DNA of 48,555 nucleotides from Acidobacteriota bacterium (GTDB lineage: Bacteria; Acidobacteriota; Thermoanaerobaculia; Thermoanaerobaculales; Sulfomarinibacteraceae): assembly GCA_015493585.1 (NCBI GenBank), contig WGCW01000047.1:1-48555 (forward strand), read 5' to 3'. The notes under the pieces were generated by a model. It was not told the origin of the DNA and did no database searches. It saw only the letters and a program-made list of their open reading frames with translations. Numbering within the stretch: position 1 is the first letter of the stretch; each line of letters begins with the position of its first letter. This document shows positions 43,257-48,555 of this stretch, one piece after another. The position numbers were made by a program, and so were the translations under genes.

Positions 43257-43574
43257 CGGCTCCTCCCTCCCGGCACCGTTTCCGGTTCCTTACATACTGT
43301 AGCGCACGATGGGGAGCAGCGAACCAGGCTGTGATGGGCCGGTGGACGTCAATTCGCCTGCGTCCGGTTCTCCTCACGTGTGTGGTTGGTCGCGGCAACC
43401 TGGGGGCCGGGGCAAAACCTGAGACGGCAGGTGTGCCACGGGGGTGCGAGCTGATGACGCTGTCCGGGGTTGGAGGATGATGAACGGTGCCTCCTGAAGC
43501 GATGGCTTGTGAAAAGATTGACAAGGACGGGGGAGCCGGTACAATGAGCCGCGTTTGAGGAAGCAGGGGGGGTT
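43257..43574. other. Intergenic region carrying the complex I promoter
   Basis: No supported gene in 318 bases. The right end holds the promoter at 43518-43545. For the divergent DUF3187 gene a minus-strand TACAGT lies about 45 bases upstream of its start, with no convincing -35 box. I see nothing else structured here. Confidence 0.5.
43518..43545 (+). promoter_or_regulatory. Sigma70-type promoter of the nuo operon
   Basis: A perfect TTGACA (43518-43523), a 16-base spacer and TACAAT (43540-43545, five of six matches) stand 29 bases before the nuoA start codon, leaving a leader of roughly 22 bases that contains the GCAGGGGGG ribosome-binding site. This is the best promoter in the window. Confidence 0.75.
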
Positions 43575-43931
43575 ATGAACCAGTACATCCCAATTCTTAT
43601 CTTTACCCTCATCGCAATCTCGTTTCCCATCATCACATTGTTACTCGCCAAACTGGTTCGTTCCGGGTCGCCGAATGCGGTCAAGGCGGAGCCGTACGAG
43701 TGCGGCGTGAAGATGCCGACGACAGCGTATGACACACGGTTTTCGATCCGTTACTACCTGATTGCGGTACTGTTCGTCGTCTTCGATGTGGAGACGATTT
43801 TCCTGTTTCCGTGGGCCGTGATGTTCGACAAACTAGCGCTGTTCGGCTTCATTGAGATGGTCGTCTTCCTCGCCATCCTGCTGGTGGGGTACATCTACGC
43901 GTGGCGAAGGGGGGCGCTGGAATGGGCCTGA
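43575..43931 (+). CDS. nuoA: NADH-quinone oxidoreductase subunit A
   Basis: Predicted 118 residues with three membrane helices. ATG 43575 follows GGGGGG by four bases. The family core is clear: [45 protein letters not shown], with the Cys of the loop near the quinone site. NuoA is a small membrane subunit at the junction with the peripheral arm of complex I. The stop lies ten bases inside nuoB. Confidence 0.97.
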   Translation: MNQYIPILIFTLIAISFPIITLLLAKLVRSGSPNAVKAEPYECGVKMPTTAYDTRFSIRYYLIAVLFVVFDVETIFLFPWAVMFDKLALFGFIEMVVFLAILLVGYIYAWRRGALEWA

Positions 43932-44410
43932 TCGAGGACCGGTTCGATAAGAACATTCTTACGACCACGTACGACAAGATCTTCAACTGGGCCCGGCGCA
44001 GCTCGCTGTGGCCGATGCAGTTTGGTTTGGCCTGCTGCGCGATCGAGATGATGGCGGTCGTCGACGCCCGGCACGATATGGCACGGTTCGGCGCAGAGGT
44101 GTTCCGTGGGACTCCTCGCCAGTCGGATTTCATGATCGTCGCCGGCACGGTCACCGAGAAGATGGCACCGATCGTCAAGCGGCTCTACGACCAGATGGCG
44201 GACCCAAAGTGGGTGCTGGCGATGGGATCGTGCGCGACGAGCGGCGGACCGTACAAGACCTATGCCGTGACGCAGGGCGTGGACCGGATCATTCCAGTCG
44301 ATGTGTACGTGCCGGGCTGCCCCCCGCGCCCCGAGGCGCTGTTGTACGGGCTGATGCAGCTTCAACGAAAGATCGATCGGATGACGATCGCGCGCCGGAA
44401 GGCCTCGTGA
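43922..44410 (+). CDS. nuoB: NADH-quinone oxidoreductase subunit B (N2 cluster)
   Basis: Predicted 162 residues. ATG 43922 overlaps the nuoA end by ten bases; an in-frame start at 43901 is further inside nuoA. The N2 [4Fe-4S] ligands are present: the adjacent cysteines in [11 protein letters not shown], the Cys of MGSCATSGG and the Cys of [15 protein letters not shown]. It passes the electron to quinone. The normal length and all ligands indicate a functional subunit. NuoC starts seven bases after the stop. Confidence 0.97.
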   Translation: MGLIEDRFDKNILTTTYDKIFNWARRSSLWPMQFGLACCAIEMMAVVDARHDMARFGAEVFRGTPRQSDFMIVAGTVTEKMAPIVKRLYDQMADPKWVLAMGSCATSGGPYKTYAVTQGVDRIIPVDVYVPGCPPRPEALLYGLMQLQRKIDRMTIARRKAS

Positions 44411-44417
44411 GGACATC

Positions 44418-45059
44418 ATGACGGACGAGAAGAACACACCGAAGCCGGAAGATCAGGGTGCCGCTCCGAAATCGCAGCCGGAGGCAAAACCGCCATGGCT
44501 CGACAAGCCGGTTCCGCCGGTGCATGTCGATGCGATGGACGACCCGGATGTCACTGCTCTGGCTGCGGCGGTCGAGGATGCCGTGCTGGCCGCGGATGCT
44601 TTTGCCGGGGAGGTGACGATCACGATCGATCCCGCCAAGCTGATCGACGCGTGCCGCTTCCTCAAGCAGGAACGGGGTTTCAAGTTTCTGGTGGATCTGA
44701 CCGCGGTCGACTGGCCGGAGCGCGAGGAGGGGCGGTTTGACGTCGTGTACTGGATGCATCGTTTCGATGATTCGCGGCGGATCCGCGTGCGCATCATCGT
44801 CGGCGAAGAGACATCAGTGCCATCGGTCACCGGGGTGTGGAAGACCTCAAACTGGATGGAGCGCGAGGTCTACGACATGTTCGGCATCGTTTTCGATGGT
44901 CATCCGAATCTCGAGCGCATCCTGCTCTGGGAGGGGTTCAACGGGCATCCGTTGCGGAAGGATTTCCCAGTCGAAGGGATCGACACGGGGGCGGCGGTTC
45001 AGCCCGACGTGTATCCCGAGGGCGGCGGACCTCTGGTTGAAGAAGAAGGGGGTGCATGA
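44418..45059 (+). CDS. nuoC: NADH-quinone oxidoreductase subunit C
   Basis: Predicted 213 residues from ATG 44418. Homology begins around residue 30; the first 30 residues (Lys/Pro/Glu-rich, TDEKNTPKPEDQGAAPKSQP) are an apparently disordered extension. The core KFLVDLTAVDWPEREEGRFDVVY and the signature WMEREVYDMFGIVFDGHPNLERIL, plus the end GFNGHPLRKDFPVEG, are typical 30-kDa subunit sequences. It is separate from nuoD, not fused as in E. coli. Its stop overlaps the nuoD start as ATGA. Confidence 0.97.
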   Translation: MTDEKNTPKPEDQGAAPKSQPEAKPPWLDKPVPPVHVDAMDDPDVTALAAAVEDAVLAADAFAGEVTITIDPAKLIDACRFLKQERGFKFLVDLTAVDWPEREEGRFDVVYWMHRFDDSRRIRVRIIVGEETSVPSVTGVWKTSNWMEREVYDMFGIVFDGHPNLERILLWEGFNGHPLRKDFPVEGIDTGAAVQPDVYPEGGGPLVEEEGGA

Positions 45060-46180
45060 TGGGCGGACCGCTCGAACCCCTGTTTGACGTGGAGGAGATG
45101 GAGCTGAGCTTCGGGCCGCAGCACCCGTCGACGCACGGTGTGTTGCGTGTGATGCTCAAGCTCGACGGCGAGAAGATTATGGACGCCAAGCCGATCATCG
45201 GCTACCTCCATCGTGGCACCGAAAAGCTTTTTGAGACGGAGCCGTTCCCGCAGTGCATTCCGCACACCGACCGGTTGGACTACGTCGCCTCCGCGACGAA
45301 CAACCAGGGCTTCGTGGTGACGATGGAGAAGCTGCTCGGGATCACGATCCCGCCACGCGCGGCGTACATCAGGATGATTCTCGCCGAGCTTGGGAGGATC
45401 TCGTCACATCTGGTGTGGCTGGCGACCCACGCGATCGATCTTGGGGCGATCACTCCGTTCTTCTACAACTTCCGTGAGCGCGAGGAGATCCTTGATCTTT
45501 TCGAAGCGTACTGTGGTGCCCGGCTGACGCTCAACACGATGCGGATCGGGGGTGTTCCGTTCGAGCTTCCCGACGGCTGGGTCGACCGGTGCTCCGATTT
45601 CATTGACCGCTTCCCGGCCCACGTCGACGAGTACGAGCAACTGTTGACGGAGAACCGGATCTGGAAGCGCCGCACGGTTGGCGTTGGTGTGATCTCCGCC
45701 GAAGAGGCGATCGAAATGGGGCTGACCGGGCCACCCCTGCGCGGGTCGGGCGTGAAGTGGGACATCCGCAAGGTCTTCCCGTACGATCACTACGACGAGA
45801 TCGATTTCGAGATCCCGGTTGGGACCAACGGAGACACGTACGACCGGTACCTGGTACGGCTCCAGGAGATGCGCCAGTCCGCGCGAATCGTTCGCCAGTG
45901 CCTGGACAAGCTCCCGGATGGTCCCGTGATCGCCAAGGTACCCAAGGTGCTCCGCGCGCCCGAGGGCATGGTGTACGCATCGGTCGAAGCGCCGAAGGGG
46001 GAGCTGGGATACTTCATCGTGACGACGCCCAAGGGAACGAAACCGTACCGGTGTCACGTTCGTCCTCCCTCATTCATCAACCTTCAGGCGTTGCCGGAGA
46101 TGGTCCAGGGGTTGCTGGTCGCGGATCTCGTTGCGGTGATTGGCACGCTCGATATTGTCCTGGGCGAGATTGACAGGTAG
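45056..46180 (+). CDS. nuoD: NADH-quinone oxidoreductase subunit D
   Basis: Predicted 374 residues from ATG 45056, in an ATGA overlap with nuoC; ATG 45059 directly after is an alternative. The 49-kDa subunit signatures are present: LSFGPQHPSTHGVLRVML near the start, IGYLHRGTEKLFE, YVASATNNQGF, and the late RPPSFINLQALPEMVQG and DIVLGEIDR end. With NuoB it forms the quinone-reduction site. The next gene begins 12 bases downstream. Confidence 0.97.
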   Translation: MMGGPLEPLFDVEEMELSFGPQHPSTHGVLRVMLKLDGEKIMDAKPIIGYLHRGTEKLFETEPFPQCIPHTDRLDYVASATNNQGFVVTMEKLLGITIPPRAAYIRMILAELGRISSHLVWLATHAIDLGAITPFFYNFREREEILDLFEAYCGARLTLNTMRIGGVPFELPDGWVDRCSDFIDRFPAHVDEYEQLLTENRIWKRRTVGVGVISAEEAIEMGLTGPPLRGSGVKWDIRKVFPYDHYDEIDFEIPVGTNGDTYDRYLVRLQEMRQSARIVRQCLDKLPDGPVIAKVPKVLRAPEGMVYASVEAPKGELGYFIVTTPKGTKPYRCHVRPPSFINLQALPEMVQGLLVADLVAVIGTLDIVLGEIDR

Positions 46181-46192
46181 GCGGGAGGCGAG

Positions 46193-47239
46193 ATGCACGC
46201 AGCCTTGATTCAGTTCATCGTCATTCCGGTCGTCAAGATTGCGGTGATTCTCGGTGTGGTCTTGCTGGTCGTCGCATACCTGACCTTCGCCGAGCGCAAG
46301 ATTCTGGCCTACATGCAAGTCCGGCTTGGGCCGAACCGCGTGGGCCCGAAGGGATGGCTCCAGCCGATCGCCGACGGCCTCAAGCTCTTCGTCAAGGAAG
46401 ACCTCATTCCGGCCAAAGCGGAAAAGGCCGTGTTCCTGCTGGCACCGGCGATGATCATGATTCCGGCGCTCCTTGCCTTTTCGGTCATTCCGTTTGCGCC
46501 GGCGACCAAACTGTTCGGTCTGCTTCCCAAAGCGATTCCACCGTACGTGACCGATATCAACATTGCACTGCTCTTCGTGCTCGGGATCAGCTCGATCGGG
46601 GTGTACGGGATCATCCTTGGTGGCTGGTCGTCGAATAACAAGTTCTCGCTGATGGGAGGGTTGCGGTCGGCAGCGCAGATGGTCTCGTACGAGGTGCCGA
46701 TGGGATTTGCGATCATCGCGGTGCTGCTGATGGCGCGTTCGCTGTCCCTCGTGCAGATTGTCAAGGCGCAGCAAGCCGCTCACCTGTGGTTCTTCGTCCC
46801 CGGCATTCTGGCGCTAGGGATCTACTTCATCTGTGGCGTCGCTGAGACCAACCGCAACCCGTTTGATCTGCCGGAGGCCGAGTCGGAGCTTGTCGCCGGG
46901 TTTCACACCGAGTACTCGGGTATGAAGTTCGCCTTCTTCTTCCTGGCTGAGTACACGAACATGCTGGTCGTTTCATCGCTCGCAACGATCATGTTCTTCG
47001 GCGGATGGCTCCGGCCGTTTCCGAACGTCGCGTGGTTGAGCTTCCTCGGGGTGGTTCCTCCGGTGATTTGGTTTGCCGTGAAGGTGGCTGGCTTCATCTT
47101 CGTCTACATGTGGTTCCGCGGGACGTTCCCCCGGTACCGTTTCGATCAGTTGATGCAGGTTGGATGGAAGTGGTTGATTCCGCTTTCCTTGGCCAACCTC
47201 GTCATCGTGGGCGCCGGCGTCCTGCTTGTGAAAGGTTGA
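46193..47239 (+). CDS. nuoH: NADH-quinone oxidoreductase subunit H
   Basis: Predicted 348 residues with about eight membrane helices. Signatures of the ND1 subunit include FAERKILAYMQVRLGPNRVG and PKGWLQPIADGLKLFVKED, then ETNRNPFDLPEAESELVAGF and EYSGMKFAFFFLAEY. These loops line the quinone channel. It follows nuoD directly, where many operons have nuoE, nuoF and nuoG between D and H; the reading here is D then H with 12 bases between, so no gene has been missed. Confidence 0.97.
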   Translation: MHAALIQFIVIPVVKIAVILGVVLLVVAYLTFAERKILAYMQVRLGPNRVGPKGWLQPIADGLKLFVKEDLIPAKAEKAVFLLAPAMIMIPALLAFSVIPFAPATKLFGLLPKAIPPYVTDINIALLFVLGISSIGVYGIILGGWSSNNKFSLMGGLRSAAQMVSYEVPMGFAIIAVLLMARSLSLVQIVKAQQAAHLWFFVPGILALGIYFICGVAETNRNPFDLPEAESELVAGFHTEYSGMKFAFFFLAEYTNMLVVSSLATIMFFGGWLRPFPNVAWLSFLGVVPPVIWFAVKVAGFIFVYMWFRGTFPRYRFDQLMQVGWKWLIPLSLANLVIVGAGVLLVKG

Positions 47240-47243
47240 TGCG

Positions 47244-47786
47244 ATGGCGGTAGCGCAATTCTTCAGTAAGCTGATCCCGACGGACCTCTTTGCAGGTTTG
47301 CGGGTCACGGGCGGGTATTTCTTCAAGAAGAAGGAGACGGTGCAGTTTCCGGAGCAGCGGAAGGAGCCGGCCGATCGTTTTCGCGGGCTCTTCGGCTACG
47401 ATGTCAACCGGTGCATTGACTGTCACCTGTGTGCGAGAGCCTGTCCAATCAACATCATTTTCATCCGCGATCATGCCGAATACGAGGAGATCGACGGCAA
47501 GAAGAAGAAAAAGCTGATCGTCGACCGGTACGACATCGACGTCAAACGTTGCATGTTCTGCGGCCTGTGTCAGGAAGCGTGTCCGACCGAGCCCAAGTCG
47601 ATCTGGCTGACGACGAAGACATACGAGGGTGCCAACTATGAGCGGAATGAAACGCTCTATTTCACCAAGGAAAGGCTGATGAGCTGGGATGGGATCAGGG
47701 CCTACCCGGGCGTCGTGCCTCCGGACCACGGCCATGCTCCTGGGAACCCAACGGGTGCAAAAACTGGTGGAGGGGAGGCGGCGTGA
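47244..47786 (+). CDS. nuoI: NADH-quinone oxidoreductase subunit I (two 4Fe-4S clusters)
   Basis: Predicted 180 residues. Two 4Fe-4S motifs carry clusters N6a and N6b: CIDCHLCARACPI and CMFCGLCQEACPT, joined by a charged insert with KKKKKL. The opening AVAQFFSKLIPTDLFAGLRVTGGYFF is the amphipathic TYKY region that rests on the membrane arm. The last 25 residues are Gly/Pro-rich and may be disordered. It takes the electron path between the N-module and NuoB. It starts four bases after nuoH and overlaps nuoJ at its stop. Confidence 0.97.
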   Translation: MAVAQFFSKLIPTDLFAGLRVTGGYFFKKKETVQFPEQRKEPADRFRGLFGYDVNRCIDCHLCARACPINIIFIRDHAEYEEIDGKKKKKLIVDRYDIDVKRCMFCGLCQEACPTEPKSIWLTTKTYEGANYERNETLYFTKERLMSWDGIRAYPGVVPPDHGHAPGNPTGAKTGGGEAA

Positions 47787-48358
47787 TGGCGTTTCTCTCG
47801 GCCCACTTTGTTGCAATTGTCTTTTATGTGCTCGCGGTGCTGGCGGTCGCTGGAGGCGTGGGCGTGATCACCTTCAAGAATCCGGTGCATTCGGCGCTTT
47901 CCCTGCTCGGTACGTTCCTGATGGTCGCAGGGCTCTTCGTGTTGCGCCACGCTGAGTTCCTCGGCGCCGTGCAGTTGCTCGTGTACGCCGGCGGGATCAT
48001 GGTGCTCTTTCTCTTTGTGATCATGCTGGTCAACGTCAGACGGCTGAGCCCGGACGCCGCCTTTCTCTCCCGGCGGGCGCCGCTGGCGGTGCTCTCGGGC
48101 GTTGTGTTTGGCGCTTTGATCGCTTTCGGGGTGCTGGCCGGATCGCTGGGCCATCCGGGCGGGGGGGCAACCGCGTTGCAAATGGTTCAGGGGCACGTCA
48201 TGGGCAATACAGAGGCCGTCGGCTGGACCTTGTACCGGCACTTCCTGGTTCCGTTTGAAATCGTTTCGGTCGTTCTCCTTGTCGCGATGATCGGCGCAAT
48301 CATCTTTGGCAGGAAGGATGCCGGTCTTGAAGGAAGAGGGGGGAGGATGGAGCCATGA
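47786..48358 (+). CDS. nuoJ: NADH-quinone oxidoreductase subunit J
   Basis: Predicted 190 residues with five membrane helices. The start is ATG 47786, in a TGATG overlap with nuoI; a GTG at 47783 is also in frame. The ND6 signature is clear: GVGVITFKNPVHSALSLLG in the second helix and AEFLGAVQLLVYAGGIMVLFLFVIML in the third, where the pi-bulge of ND6 lies. It helps couple quinone reduction to proton pumping. The stop overlaps the nuoK start by four bases (ATGA). Confidence 0.95.
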   Translation: MAFLSAHFVAIVFYVLAVLAVAGGVGVITFKNPVHSALSLLGTFLMVAGLFVLRHAEFLGAVQLLVYAGGIMVLFLFVIMLVNVRRLSPDAAFLSRRAPLAVLSGVVFGALIAFGVLAGSLGHPGGGATALQMVQGHVMGNTEAVGWTLYRHFLVPFEIVSVVLLVAMIGAIIFGRKDAGLEGRGGRMEP

Positions 48359-48555
48359 TCGGCGCGATGCACTACGTGATTCTGTCGTTGATCCTCTTCG
48401 TGCTCGGTGTGATCGGCCTGATGATCCGCCGCAACTTCATCACGGTCTTGATGTCGGTGGAGCTGATCTTCAACGCTGCCAACCTGAACCTGATTGCCTT
48501 CTCCGACCGGCTCGGGAACCTTTCGGGGCAGATCATGGCCATCTTCATCATCACG
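48355..48555 (+). CDS. nuoK: NADH-quinone oxidoreductase subunit K, 3' end outside window
   Basis: The first 67 codons of a frame open to the right edge. It starts MIGAMHYVILSLILFVLG, with the second helix LMIRRNFITVLMSVELIFNAANLNLIAF, which carries the conserved Glu of ND4L, a proton-channel residue. The region GQIMAIFIIT is the start of the third helix. The gene continues beyond the window, where nuoL, nuoM and nuoN probably follow, so the operon is truncated by the window edge. Confidence 0.95.
   Translation, partial: MIGAMHYVILSLILFVLGVIGLMIRRNFITVLMSVELIFNAANLNLIAFSDRLGNLSGQIMAIFIIT

Noticed and set aside
42630-43334. A plus-strand frame opposite the DUF3187 gene
   Set aside because: Without protein motifs, signal or ribosome-binding site; the antisense gene has family landmarks.

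Overview
This 48.6 kb window of GC-rich DNA is densely coded and looks like a chromosome segment of a Gram-negative (diderm) bacterium. The diderm call rests on outer-membrane beta-barrel proteins, a periplasmic alpha-2-macroglobulin paired with PBP1C, and a zinc-uptake locus with its own outer-membrane protein. Several traits fit Acidobacteriota, perhaps the Thermoanaerobaculia: a VPTL-type C-terminal sorting signal, a large secreted subtilase with tandem C-terminal domains, intergenic repeats built on CTCAGGATGACA with GGTGCGCC..GGCGCACC palindromes, and a NuoABCDHIJK gene order. This taxonomic guess comes from memory of such genomes and was not tested. I saw no rRNA, tRNA, CRISPR array, insertion sequence or phage gene.

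Layout. 1-13032: a translationally coupled operon encoding a giant beta-sandwich protein (5' end outside the window), a thioester alpha-2-macroglobulin and PBP1C. 13095-14756 (minus): a secreted TPR protein. 14824-17215: a three-gene operon with a membrane-anchored, motif-degenerate ABC ATPase, a small coiled-coil protein and an alpha/alpha-toroid protein. 17227-20303 (minus): HU, site-2 protease, ThiI and a four-cluster ferredoxin, with a clear promoter before HU. 20837-21580 (minus): a TSUP permease. 21723-24977: a serine-biosynthesis operon (DUF1015, SerA, SerC). 25077-27314: a GT-C-like membrane protein.

27352-32248: a metal-uptake locus with a small His/Cys protein, an outer-membrane barrel, a ZnuA-like binding protein, a ZnuB-like permease and a secreted MEMO-family protein. 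No ATPase gene is present. 32358-36432: a histone-deacetylase-family enzyme with an uncharacterised C-terminal half, then an SDR and an FAD oxidase resembling DprE2/DprE1. 36801-37340: an acetate/succinate-channel family protein. 37472-40720 (minus) and 40921-41436 (plus): a divergent pair, a secreted subtilase and a small anchored protein. 41437-42164: a repeat-rich intergenic zone. 42165-43256 (minus): a DUF3187 outer-membrane protein. 43575 to the right edge: a complex I operon (nuoA, B, C, D, H, I, J, K...) behind a good sigma70-type promoter, without nuoE, F and G between D and H.

The best candidates for undescribed biology are the pseudo-ABC operon, the metal locus that lacks an ATPase but carries a secreted MEMO protein and a small HFCLAC protein, and the giant third member of the alpha-2-macroglobulin/PBP1C operon. 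All functions are inferred from motifs read by eye.
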